Shown one piece after another: positions 1-8,549 of a stretch of DNA of 64,000 nt; within the stretch, counting starts at the first letter, position 1; each line of letters starts with the position of its first letter. Location of the stretch: NCBI GenBank assembly GCA_014240065.1, contig JAAZXR010000001.1, positions 1-64,000 on the forward strand, given 5' to 3'. Made by a program: the position numbers and the translations under genes. The notes below the pieces were generated by a model. The model was not told the DNA's origin. It searched no databases and saw only the letters and a list, made by a program, of their open reading frames with translations. Source of the DNA: Myxococcales bacterium. Lineage in GTDB: Bacteria > Myxococcota_A > Polyangia > Nannocystales > Nannocystaceae.

Positions 1-3000
1 GACGTCAAACTCGGCGTCGAGAGGGTCAGCGGCGGCTGAAGACGCGCCGAAGCGCCGGCTTGACGACGATGACGACGCACCGACGCCGCCGCGCCGCCGA
101 GCCCGGGGCGCGGCGCGCGAGCCCCCGCGGTCGTGGTCGCGGGACCGAGGCGTGGGGTGGCGGCCTTGGTCGCCGCGGTCGCGGCTCCCGGCTCTTTTGG
201 CAGGCATCGGATGAAGCGAGGATCGTCGTCTTCCACCTCTTCACCGCGCTCTTTGGCCTCTTTGCGGAGGCGTCGCTCCCACGCGCGGCAGGTCTTGCGT
301 GGAAAGGAGCGGAACCGGGGCTGCTTCTCCTCCTCGATGCCGTACCTCTCTGCGAGCTCAGGCGAGAGTTGCCCCATCTGCTCGGTGGCGCACTTCACCG
401 TGTGCACCACGGTGTGGCGCTTGTGCTTGAGGTAGTGGGTCTTGGGATCGTAGGGACCTCTTCGCCACACGCGGACCGGCGATGGGATCGGATAGCTCAC
501 CTTGACGAGCTGCACCTTCTCGGGGAGTTCACCGTCGTGATCGCGGGCCCACTCGCGACAGATATACCGCGAGTGCCACTTTTGGTACCACGATCCCTTG
601 CCACCCTCGCTGCCGACCACGCGGCGATTCATCTTCCTCGTGCGGCTGTAGAAAACCCACGGGGTGGGATAGGTCGCGTCGCAGGTCTCCTTGGTCGCGC
701 CGGGCAAGAAACACGCGTACACGTCTGTTTGCAGATCCCAGGATTCGCCACTTTTCTCCGTGACGATCACCTGCATGAACACGTTGCGGCGGGGGGGGTT
801 GGGCGCGAACATGGACCACCCTTGTGTGGTCTGGGTGGTGCGGACCCAGGGAGAAACCGTCTGGTGGGCGGGAGCCCGGAAGCGGTTGTAGGCCTCACCG
901 CTCGGATAGACCCAGATGGTGATGGCCATGATGTGAAAGCAGACCAAAAAGCCAGTGAGGGCGCGGGTGATGGGCCCGGCGTTCCAGCCGACGCGCGGGC
1001 GCCCCGTGACCGGGTCGTGGGTCGGGAGCGGGGCGCATTCTTGGGCGGGGGCGCCGACGCTCGCGCCCAGCATGAGCGCGAGGGTGAGGGGGATTCCCCA
1101 GCCGAGCTCCAAGACCTCGTAGGTGCGCAAGGCCCCCATGGCCGCGACGAGCAGCACGAAGGCCGGGTAGGCCCACTGTCGCACGCGCCACCCGTACGCT
1201 TGTCGGACGGCGACCGTCATCAGCATGGTGAGGCAGTACAACACCGCCCAGCCCGCGTGCACGGCGGTGACGCTCTGGGTCCAATGTTCCGGCGTCGCAA
1301 ATTTGGAATCGACAGATCGCATCGCCTTCGCGACGACTGGGGCGAAGGCCGCCATGGTCGTCGCGTGCCAGAAGACTCCCACGAGCATCGCCGCGAGCAC
1401 CGCCCACATCGCCTTGCGGGGGAGCTGCAGGTTGTCGGCGTAGCGCCGGCAGGCGACGAGCGGATCGGGGCCCGCGATAAACCTCGCGCGCTTTGTCCAC
1501 CCTAGCTTGCGCGCGAGGGGGAGCGTCACTCGATCCACGACACGCCCGACCTCTTGCCCGTTGAAGAAGGCGGCGTAGGCCGCCAACACGATCGGCGAGA
1601 ACCAGCCAATATTCATCAACAAGATGAGATGCCCGTGGAAGACCAGGCCGAGGCCGAGCCACAAGGTGCGCCCCATGAGAATATTGGTGATCGCTTCGAG
1701 CGGGACGACCGGGGCGGGGGTCTTCGAGGTGGAGCGGCGGCGAGGTGAGCGCAGGTTCGACGCCCACGTACGGAGGCTCTCTCGACTGAGCTTCAAGCAG
1801 GTGACCGTGGGATCCCCAGCCGCGAGCTTGCGAGAATTGGACAAGAGCCTCCGCACCGTGAAGAACACGAGCCCGGTGAAGACAGCCGCGCCCGACGCCG
1901 TCAGGCTGACGACAGTCGCGATTGGCACGCCGTTCTTGCCCGGCTTGTAGCGGGCAGGAATGAGCCACAAGACCAACCCCCAAAAGGCGAGATAGCCGAG
2001 CATGATCGAGGCCTTCGCGAATTTTGATTGTCGCGGGCTGAGCCCCGCGGCTGGCCGCTCGCTGCGCACCCACCGGATGGCCAGCCCGATGAAGACCAGG
2101 GAGAAACATGATTCCCAGTAGTGCGTGACATGGGTGTTGACTCGAAACAGGTTGGTGCCGAGCCACGACGAGAGCAGCTGCGGCGGCATGCGGTAGAAGT
2201 GGTCGAGGTTGAACGCGTAGTACATCGCGTCGCCTCGCATCCACACCCCGCCATTCTTCAGCACGCCGGTGCACAGATACATCACGCAAAGCTGCAGCAT
2301 CATGAGCAGGCGCGGCCAAAACGGGATGGCCTGGTAGAATGGCGCGAGTCCGCGGGGGTGAGCGTCGCATGGCGCGAGGCCGGCGCCGTCGCCGGGGCCA
2401 CCGGGTTCGCTCAGGCGCCCTTCGCGTCGCAGCTTTCGCCGCCGAAGCCAGTTGTCTACGCTGTAGGCCGCGCCGCAGTTCGAGACGCACAAGTAGACGA
2501 AGATGGTGCGATAGACGTTCTCGGTGCCCTCCCAAAACAGGGCGTTGCGCATGATGATGGAGTTGAACAAGAACCACGAGGCCCACTTGGTCCATCGGGT
2601 CTTGTACCCGACGATCAGCATGGTGGTCGTGATCATGAACGCCCCCCAGTGGATCCAAAAGAAGGTCGGCGAGCTCTCGAGCAGGAGCAGCGAGTAGTTG
2701 GGGCCTTTGAGCCAGGTCCAAAACGCCTTCAGGTCATAGAAACCCGTGGGCTCGCCAGCGGCGAGCCCCTCGCCGAATCCGGCGAACTGCTTGCGCGCGC
2801 GGACGTGGCGTGCCACCTCGTCTGGGAAGATCCCCTGGTCTGTGAACAAGAACTCGTAGTGCTCCCACAGCTCGAGGATGTTGCCCATGACGCAGATGCC
2901 AATGCCGATACGAACGATGGCGAGCGGGCGAGGGTCTTCCACTCGTAGGATGAACCGTCGCAGCGTCTTCGCGTGGCTGATGAGGAAGCCCAACACCCCG

Positions 3001-3110
3001 AGGGCGACGAGGAGGGTGAGCCATCCGGCGAAGAAGCTCTTGTCGAGCGCGTTGAAATCGACCGGTTTGGCAGCGGAGACGAGCGGCGCCAACGAGTGGA
3101 GGTAGGCCAT
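1..3110 (-). CDS. HTTM / vitamin K-dependent carboxylase-like membrane protein (3' end outside window)
   Basis: The frame is open from ATG at 3110 to the window edge, giving at least 1036 residues; the stop lies outside. It is a polytopic membrane protein. After a first helix at about residues 28-46 come the features of the HTTM family (related to vitamin K-dependent gamma-carboxylase): VRIGIGICVMGN at about 66, and RNALFWEGTE at 188-197 between hydrophobic helices. Several further Leu/Val/Trp-rich helices follow. The last third is soluble-looking, with Cys residues, and ends in an Ala/Pro/Arg-rich low-complexity tail. No enzymatic role can be assigned; HTTM proteins are known mainly as membrane proteins of uncertain substrate. 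The start is supported by an immediately recognisable N-terminal coding pattern and by the upstream gene ending at 3294. The frame was read by hand because it runs off the window edge. Confidence 0.75.
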   Translation of the reverse strand, partial: MAYLHSLAPLVSAAKPVDFNALDKSFFAGWLTLLVALGVLGFLISHAKTLRRFILRVEDPRPLAIVRIGIGICVMGNILELWEHYEFLFTDQGIFPDEVARHVRARKQFAGFGEGLAAGEPTGFYDLKAFWTWLKGPNYSLLLLESSPTFFWIHWGAFMITTTMLIVGYKTRWTKWASWFLFNSIIMRNALFWEGTENVYRTIFVYLCVSNCGAAYSVDNWLRRRKLRREGRLSEPGGPGDGAGLAPCDAHPRGLAPFYQAIPFWPRLLMMLQLCVMYLCTGVLKNGGVWMRGDAMYYAFNLDHFYRMPPQLLSSWLGTNLFRVNTHVTHYWESCFSLVFIGLAIRWVRSERPAAGLSPRQSKFAKASIMLGYLAFWGLVLWLIPARYKPGKNGVPIATVVSLTASGAAVFTGLVFFTVRRLLSNSRKLAAGDPTVTCLKLSRESLRTWASNLRSPRRRSTSKTPAPVVPLEAITNILMGRTLWLGLGLVFHGHLILLMNIGWFSPIVLAAYAAFFNGQEVGRVVDRVTLPLARKLGWTKRARFIAGPDPLVACRRYADNLQLPRKAMWAVLAAMLVGVFWHATTMAAFAPVVAKAMRSVDSKFATPEHWTQSVTAVHAGWAVLYCLTMLMTVAVRQAYGWRVRQWAYPAFVLLVAAMGALRTYEVLELGWGIPLTLALMLGASVGAPAQECAPLPTHDPVTGRPRVGWNAGPITRALTGFLVCFHIMAITIWVYPSGEAYNRFRAPAHQTVSPWVRTTQTTQGWSMFAPNPPRRNVFMQVIVTEKSGESWDLQTDVYACFLPGATKETCDATYPTPWVFYSRTRKMNRRVVGSEGGKGSWYQKWHSRYICREWARDHDGELPEKVQLVKVSYPIPSPVRVWRRGPYDPKTHYLKHKRHTVVHTVKCATEQMGQLSPELAERYGIEEEKQPRFRSFPRKTCRAWERRLRKEAKERGEEVEDDDPRFIRCLPKEPGAATAATKAATPRLGPATTTAGARAPRPGLGGAAASVRRHRRQAGASARLQPPLTLSTPSLT

Positions 3111-3293
3111 GCGAACGCAGGATCCACCCTCGATCCGCGGGGCGCAAGTTGTCTGGGGCGTTTTTTGAGGGGCGGCGATCATTTGCTCACGGCCTCAACG
3201 CCTGCGTGGGCGAGGTCACGAGCGTCACGTGGGGGAGGTCACACGCGGCACGTCTCGCGGCCATCGCCTCGGCGAGGCCGTTTCGCGGCCAGA

Positions 3294-4556
3294 TCAAGGA
3301 GCCAGGGGCAGCGCGCCGCTGATCGCGGCGGCGGTGCGCGCGAGGTTGATCGCGATCAACCCGAAGACAGTCGCCTCGACGAATCTTCGGGTGCTCGGTG
3401 GCGACGTCGCTGCGCGCTCCATGAATCGAAGCATCCCGAACGCTAGAATGGGGGTGAGCCCCGCGAGCCGCCGGGCACCAAAGGCGTGTCCTCCGGAAGG
3501 ATCTCGCACCGTCGCCATCAAGGTCACCATCGCGAGCGCGACGACGACGGCTGGCAGCGCGACCTGGGGAGACGCAGGGAGCCCTGGGTCCGACCGCGGG
3601 GGGGCGGCGGTGCGTACAGCGACGACGAGGCCGAGGCTCGCGACCACGGCGAGCGGGGTGGCAGACCACAGCCCGTGGCGGCCCGCGAGCACGGTCCAAA
3701 GGTCGCCGCCAAGGTCGTGAAGATCGAAGAAGGAGGCGCCCCAACGGATGGGTCCGATGTCGGAACCCGGGTGCGCGACGGCCATGATCGCTTGAGGGGC
3801 GAGGCCGAGCAGGGAGACGCACGTGGTCGTGAGACAGCGCGCGAGCTCGCGCCGTCGAGCTCCGGCGGGCGCTCGCGCGCAAAGGAGCAGCGGCCACAAC
3901 AACCACAAGAAGTTCTGCATGCGAACCAGGACGCCCGCGGCGATGGCGAGCCCGATCAGCGCCGGTCGCCGCCGGGTCGCGACCGCGCCGAAGATCAGCG
4001 CGCAGACCGTGGCGTCGAGCGCGTGGGGATAGCCCACGTGGCCCAGGCTATAAAACGGGACCACAAACCCGAGCGGAAACAAGGCCGCGATGAAGCGGGC
4101 GCGCGGCGGGCTCTCGGGGCACGCCCGTCGGAGCGCCCAGCCGACGGCGAGCAGGCACAGGCCCAAGCACGCGCTGCCGAGGATCGCGGCGTAGCGAGGG
4201 GCGTCCTGCATGGGGGCGTGGAGGAGGTGATGGACCCACAGCCCCGGCACCATGATCAGCGCAGGACCAAGCTCGCGCACCGGGAAGCGCGTCCCGTCGG
4301 TCGCGGGGGCTTGGCCGAGTCCCCAACGGTCGCCGAGCACCATCAGTTGATTGGTCAGATCGATGTCTCCGTCCCACGCGATGCTGCGGGCGGCGGCGAA
4401 GCTGTAGAACGCGTCTCCCGCGATGGCGAGGTTTCCATCGCGGAGTTGACCGCTCCAGGTCCAAGTGAGGACGACGCCTGCCGCGACGAACAGCGCGGCG
4501 ATCCAGACCAGGGCGCGCTGTTTCGTCTCAGTACGGGGCACGTCCCATGGTGCCAT
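3294..4556 (-). CDS. Polytopic membrane protein, possible GT-C glycosyltransferase-like
   Basis: This is a 420-residue protein starting at ATG 4556 (MAPWDVPRTETKQRALVWIA). An in-frame extension to 4802 exists but would overlap the divergent kinase gene and lacks sensible coding content. A first membrane helix lies at about 17-35, then a soluble loop with GDAFYSFAAARSIAWDGDIDL, and roughly eight to ten further hydrophobic helices. The order 'first helix, acidic Asp-containing periplasmic loop, many helices' recalls GT-C type glycosyltransferases or DUF2029/PMT-like proteins, but no family motif is certain. It lies downstream of a divergent spacer of 96 bp shared with the kinase-FHA gene, and 183 bp upstream of the HTTM gene on the same strand. 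The product is best treated as a membrane protein of unknown function. Confidence 0.65.
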   Translation of the reverse strand: MAPWDVPRTETKQRALVWIAALFVAAGVVLTWTWSGQLRDGNLAIAGDAFYSFAAARSIAWDGDIDLTNQLMVLGDRWGLGQAPATDGTRFPVRELGPALIMVPGLWVHHLLHAPMQDAPRYAAILGSACLGLCLLAVGWALRRACPESPPRARFIAALFPLGFVVPFYSLGHVGYPHALDATVCALIFGAVATRRRPALIGLAIAAGVLVRMQNFLWLLWPLLLCARAPAGARRRELARCLTTTCVSLLGLAPQAIMAVAHPGSDIGPIRWGASFFDLHDLGGDLWTVLAGRHGLWSATPLAVVASLGLVVAVRTAAPPRSDPGLPASPQVALPAVVVALAMVTLMATVRDPSGGHAFGARRLAGLTPILAFGMLRFMERAATSPPSTRRFVEATVFGLIAINLARTAAAISGALPLAP

Positions 4557-4652
4557 ACGAGCAGAGGTGGCGTCCGGGTCCGAACCTCGCGTGGGGAGAA
4601 TCTCGTCGGGATTCACTGACGGTCCCTCGACCACGGTGGTACAAGACCAGGT

Positions 4653-5858
4653 ATGAGTTCGGCTGATCGGTACCGCCCAATTCGCGCGCTCGGGAAAGGC
4701 GCGGTCGGAGACGTGCTCTTGACGGTGGATCTCGAGCACCGGCGCCTCGGGGTATTGAAGTGGCTGCGCGCCAACGTGGAGGGGGAGAGCGACGCCGCGC
4801 ACCGCTTCCGTCGCGAAGCGTCACTCATGGCCGGCCGGGAGTTCGAGGGCGTCGTCGACGTGTGGGAGTGGCACACCGCGCGGGACGGACGGACGTGGAT
4901 GGCCATGGATTTGATCGACGGCATGGAGCCCCTCGATTTTATCCCCGTGGGGGACGTGGCGTCGACGCACCGGCTGCTGTCCTCGGTGGGGGCGAGCTTG
5001 GACCTCCTCCATGAGAACGGTGTCTTGCACCGCGACCTCAAGCCCGAGAATATCCTGCTGCGGGACGGCTCCTCGGGATGGGAGAGCGTCATCATCGATC
5101 TAGGCATCGCCAAGTGGCTGTTCGCGGACGACGCCACCTCCACCGGATCTGTCTTCGGGACACCCCAATATATGAGCGTGGAGCAGCTCAACGACGCGAA
5201 GCGGGTCGGACCCGCGACGGACCGGTACGCCTTGGGGGTGACCGCCTACGACATGCTCTGCGGCCGCAAGCCGTTTGACGGGGCGGACTTGATCACGCTC
5301 GTGCGCAACCAGGAGCGAGGGATCGTCGCGCCGCTCGGACTCACCAAGGGCATGCTCACCCGGGGTCAAGACCCGACGCCGGTGCCGACGCCGGCGCTCG
5401 ACGGCGTGATGAAGCGAATCTTGAGCCCGAAGGCGTCGCAGCGGTACTCCAGCTGCGTGGAGTTCGCCGGGGCTTTTCACGCGGCGGCGATCAAGGACGG
5501 CGTCATGGGTCCGCCGCTGTGCCCCGCGAGGGTGTTCCCGAAGGTCGAGCGCTACGCGGTGCGGCTCGAGGGGCCAGGCGGGGTGGAGTCGTTTGAATTA
5601 ACCGACGGGCCGGTGGTCATCGGCCGTCACGATCGATGCCAATACGTGATCGAGAGCTCGGAACTCAGCCGCGTGCACGTGTGCCTCTACCTTCATCAAG
5701 GGAGGGCGTGGGCAGCAGATATGCGCAGCCAAAATGGAACGCGCATGGATGGAGATCGACTCCAGTTCGGGCGTCCTCGTCCGCTCCCAAGCTCCGGAGA
5801 CGCGCTGCTCACTCTCCACAATGTGGGCGTAGAAGTGTACGTAGAGGCGGTCGCGTAG
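4653..5858 (+). CDS. Cytosolic Ser/Thr protein kinase with C-terminal FHA domain
   Basis: The protein has 401 residues. The kinase domain spans about 7-270: glycine loop GKGAVGDV (14-21), Lys36 as the ATP-anchoring lysine, a candidate helix-C Glu55, catalytic loop HRDLKPEN with Asp128, metal-binding DLG (Asp149; DFG is usual) and activation-segment end GTPQYMSVEQ. The C-terminal 100 residues are an FHA phosphothreonine-binding domain (VIGRHDRC, SELSRVH, NGT). No transmembrane helix is visible, unlike PASTA- or sensor-bearing PknB-type kinases, so it should act in the cytoplasm. The built-in FHA domain suggests binding to autophosphorylated kinase or to phosphorylated partners. It is transcribed divergently from the membrane protein at 3294-4556. 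Ser/Thr kinases fused to FHA domains are common in Myxococcota. The substrate is unknown. Confidence 0.92.
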   Translation: MSSADRYRPIRALGKGAVGDVLLTVDLEHRRLGVLKWLRANVEGESDAAHRFRREASLMAGREFEGVVDVWEWHTARDGRTWMAMDLIDGMEPLDFIPVGDVASTHRLLSSVGASLDLLHENGVLHRDLKPENILLRDGSSGWESVIIDLGIAKWLFADDATSTGSVFGTPQYMSVEQLNDAKRVGPATDRYALGVTAYDMLCGRKPFDGADLITLVRNQERGIVAPLGLTKGMLTRGQDPTPVPTPALDGVMKRILSPKASQRYSSCVEFAGAFHAAAIKDGVMGPPLCPARVFPKVERYAVRLEGPGGVESFELTDGPVVIGRHDRCQYVIESSELSRVHVCLYLHQGRAWAADMRSQNGTRMDGDRLQFGRPRPLPSSGDALLTLHNVGVEVYVEAVA

Positions 5859-5918
5859 CGTTTTTGTGGCGCAGTTACGGGACAGCCGAGGAGCGGGTAG
5901 ATCGTCTACACTCTCGCC

Positions 5919-7316
5919 ATGTCTCCCGACCGCGAGATGAACGCCCGGACCATTCACAGCGTTGACCCCGCGACCGGCGCGGCGCTGCCGCCAGTGCCAT
6001 GCACCTCGCTCAACGAGCTTGAGGCCTCCGTCGCGCGCGCGCGCGCGGCCGCCGGCGCGTGGGCGACGACCGATTTCGAGGCGCGCGCCGACGCGCTCCG
6101 CTCGTTTGGTGAGTCTCTCGCAGCGCCCGATGTCCTCGAGGAGATCGCGAGCACCATGACCGCGGAGATGGGCAAGCCGCTCGAGCAGGCGAGGGGGGAG
6201 CTCCGCTCTGTGGCGCCTCGCATGGAGGGGCTCATCGACCGGGCGCGCCAAGCGTGCGTCGATGAGGTCTCCACAGAGGGCGGCCTCGAGGTGACGGTGC
6301 AGTGGCGGCCCATGGGCGTCGCCGCCGTCATCGCGCCGTGGAACTACCCGGTGAGCACCCCGAACAACCTCATCGTATCGGCGCTCTTGACCGGCAACAG
6401 CATCGTCTTCAAGCCCTCCGAGGTGACGCCGCGGACTGGGGCGAGATACCACGACCTCCTCCGCGCGCAGCTCCCCGCGGGGGTGTGCGAGCTCGTCCAA
6501 GGCGAGGGCGATATTGGGGCGGCCTTGGTGGCGTCCGAGGTGGACATCATCGCGTTCACAGGCTCCGTCTCCACGGGGCAGCGCATCATGAAGGCCGCAG
6601 CCGACCGCATGTGCCGTCTCGTACTTGAGCTTGGCGGCAAGGATCCGATGATCGTCATGCGCGGGGCGGACCTGCACGCGGCGGCGGGGCACGCGGTGCG
6701 TGAGTCTGTGCGTAATTCCGGGCAGGTCTGTGTGGCGGTCGAGCGCGTGTTCGTGGATGAGGCTGTCCACGATGAGTTCATGGCGATCGTCCGTGAAGAA
6801 GTGGCGAAGGTGACGGTGGGAGATCCGCGGACCGAAGGGGTGACCATGGGACCGATGTCGAGCGATGCCCAGCGACGCCTGGTGCTCGAACATCTCGACG
6901 ACGCGCGGGCCCGCGGCGGCGTGTTCGTTCAAGAGCCCAAGACGTGGGATCCCGGGTACTTTCTCAGCCCCGCGGTGGTTACGGGTGTCACGGAAGACAT
7001 GCGGCTCGCTCGCGAGGAGACCTTTGGCCCCGTCGTGGCGGTGTCCACGTTTCGAGATGTGGAGGACGCCCTCGGGAGGGCGAACGCCTCCGTATACGGG
7101 CTCGGCGCCAGCGTCTGGGGAGGTGATGGCGATGATCCCGAGGGCGTGGCGGACCGTGTTAACGCGGGGATGGTGGGGATCAACCGTGGTCTGAGCGCGG
7201 CGGCGGGTGCTCCGTGGGTCGGTTGGAAGCAATCTGGGCTGGGATACACGCGAAGCGTGGCAGGAATGCGAACTTTCTTGCAGCCGAGGACGAAGACGAG
7301 AAAGATAGAGGGGTGA
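5919..7316 (+). CDS. NAD(P)-dependent aldehyde dehydrogenase
   Basis: A complete 465-residue aldehyde dehydrogenase. Visible family motifs are the cofactor-site PWNYP, KPSEVTP, FTGSVSTG, the general-base motif LELGGKDP, and the catalytic cysteine in SGQVCVAVERV. The nucleophile neighbourhood and the length fit succinate-semialdehyde or general aliphatic aldehyde dehydrogenases (about 455-490 residues), but substrate cannot be read from the sequence. Start is ATG 5919; an internal ATG six codons later (MNARTIHSVDP) is equally plausible because neither has a clear ribosome site. It starts 60 bp after the kinase-FHA gene on the same strand. Nothing links it to motility; it appears to be a metabolic gene flanking the flagellar region. 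Confidence 0.9.
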   Translation: MSPDREMNARTIHSVDPATGAALPPVPCTSLNELEASVARARAAAGAWATTDFEARADALRSFGESLAAPDVLEEIASTMTAEMGKPLEQARGELRSVAPRMEGLIDRARQACVDEVSTEGGLEVTVQWRPMGVAAVIAPWNYPVSTPNNLIVSALLTGNSIVFKPSEVTPRTGARYHDLLRAQLPAGVCELVQGEGDIGAALVASEVDIIAFTGSVSTGQRIMKAAADRMCRLVLELGGKDPMIVMRGADLHAAAGHAVRESVRNSGQVCVAVERVFVDEAVHDEFMAIVREEVAKVTVGDPRTEGVTMGPMSSDAQRRLVLEHLDDARARGGVFVQEPKTWDPGYFLSPAVVTGVTEDMRLAREETFGPVVAVSTFRDVEDALGRANASVYGLGASVWGGDGDDPEGVADRVNAGMVGINRGLSAAAGAPWVGWKQSGLGYTRSVAGMRTFLQPRTKTRKIEG

Positions 7317-7318
7317 GC

Positions 7319-7399
7319 ATGAAACCGACGACGCACGCAGGGGGCGGCCCGTTTCGGGACCGGCGGGATGAGGCACGTCGCGGGGAGGTGGCGCGGTGA
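7319..7399 (+). CDS. Possible 26-residue leader ORF overlapping the next start
   Basis: ATG 7319 opens 26 codons beginning MKPTTHAGGGPFRDRRDEAR. The TGA stop overlaps the GTG start of the CheX/receiver gene as GTGA. The ORF begins 2 nt after the aldehyde dehydrogenase stop. The ribosome site of the downstream gene (GGGGAGG, about 7382-7388) lies inside it, so translation could couple the two genes. The product is Arg-rich with no recognised family. It may simply be spacer sequence. Confidence 0.25.
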   Translation: MKPTTHAGGGPFRDRRDEARRGEVAR

Positions 7400-8415
7400 A
7401 CGAGGACACGCTCGCGAAGGCGAAGGAATTTGCGGAGGGGTTGTGGGGACGCGTGCCCAAGGTGAGCTCAGATGTGCTCGGCGAAGAGGTCACAGTCTCA
7501 AAGATGAAGCTCTCGGACGAGTGGGTGGACCACTCGAGCCAGTATGTGGCGTCGCTCCACGTGGAGGGGCCCCATGAGGCGCATCTGTTTTTGGTCTTTG
7601 ACGTCGAGCTGGCCATCGCGTTTGGCGGGCTGCTCGTGATGATGCAAGAGAAGGCCATCCGAGAAAAAATGGTCCGCAAGGAGATGACCGAAGACGACTA
7701 CGACGCCATGGGCGAGTGCGTGAATCAGATGTCATCCGCGATCAACGAGGCGCTCCGAGAGGTGCTCGGGGAAGGCTTCCACGCCCGCTTTGTGCAGGGT
7801 GTCGTCGGTGAGAACCCCGAGCTGGAGCCGTACCAGGAGCACGCCGTGGCTCGCGCGGCAGGCAAGCTCAAGGTGGGGTCCCTCCACGAGGGCAAGTTCC
7901 AGATCCTCATCCCTGATCGCATATTGACGGGGGAAGAGGAGGCTGACAGCGCGACCGAGGGCTTCGACCTCTCCGCCGAAGAGCTCGACGCGCTGCGAGA
8001 GGCGACGAAAGACGGCTTTCGATCGGTCTGCGATTCCATCGTCGTGCTGCTGGCGGTGGATCGAGAGAAGGAGACGTGGACCAAGACCCTGGAGGAGACG
8101 GGCCTCGAGATCAACGTGGCGCGCAACATCTTCGACGTGCGGAAGTACGCGCGAGAAGGCCAATGTGGTGTGGTCTTGGTCGACGCGGACGCCTCGCCCT
8201 CGGGCGGGCTGCCCGCGCTCGCGGCGATCCGCGGGGCCCGTGACATCGAAGCCCCTGTGATCGTGGCGGCGTCGGAGCCCACGCGCCCGCACGTCATCTC
8301 GTGCATGGCGGCCGGGGCGATCACCTACATGGTCAAGCCGCTGGACGTGGAGATGTTCAAGGACAGGCTCGAGAAAGCTGTCGCCGACTGGCACGACCGA
8401 GAGGCGCGACCGTAG
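7396..8415 (+). CDS. CheX/CheC-like phosphatase domain fused to a receiver-like domain
   Basis: A 339-residue protein starting at GTG 7396, with a strong ribosome site (GGGGAGG). Residues about 20-175 resemble the CheC/CheX/FliY phosphatase fold: the helix GECVNQMSSAINEAL carries the E-x-x-N pair (Glu107, Asn110) typical of CheY-P phosphatases. Residues about 220-335 look like a response-regulator receiver domain: LLAVDREKETW at strand 1, VVLVDADASPS with a central Asp, and YMVKPLD with the conserved Lys-Pro. The acidic pocket is partly altered (Asp-Arg-Glu in place of Asp-Asp). It could dephosphorylate CheY-like proteins under control of its own receiver. No other che gene is in the window. 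Domain calls are by motif only. Confidence 0.65.
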   Translation: MNEDTLAKAKEFAEGLWGRVPKVSSDVLGEEVTVSKMKLSDEWVDHSSQYVASLHVEGPHEAHLFLVFDVELAIAFGGLLVMMQEKAIREKMVRKEMTEDDYDAMGECVNQMSSAINEALREVLGEGFHARFVQGVVGENPELEPYQEHAVARAAGKLKVGSLHEGKFQILIPDRILTGEEEADSATEGFDLSAEELDALREATKDGFRSVCDSIVVLLAVDREKETWTKTLEETGLEINVARNIFDVRKYAREGQCGVVLVDADASPSGGLPALAAIRGARDIEAPVIVAASEPTRPHVISCMAAGAITYMVKPLDVEMFKDRLEKAVADWHDREARP

Positions 8416-8549
8416 CGGCAAAATTGCCGGCCTCCTATTCCCCTTGTTCGGCGCTACCGGTGCGCCAAGGCCGTCTGCGTCGCTTGAGACGCGTTCTACG
8501 GATGTACCTCCGTCTCCGAGGGCGGTTTTGATACTCTGCGCGGAGGCGC

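Noticed and set aside
60-1505. 481-codon plus-strand open frame
   Set aside because: It is antisense to the HTTM-type gene, Arg/Gly/His-rich, with no motif or ribosome site. The opposite frame gives clear membrane helices.
895-2721. 608-codon minus-strand open frame
   Set aside because: It is in another frame of the HTTM-type gene; composition is Arg/His/Pro-rich and no hydrophobic segments occur.
5598-7679. 693-codon minus-strand open frame
   Set aside because: It is antisense to the aldehyde dehydrogenase and kinase tail, both of which have full catalytic motifs. It is a high-GC shadow.
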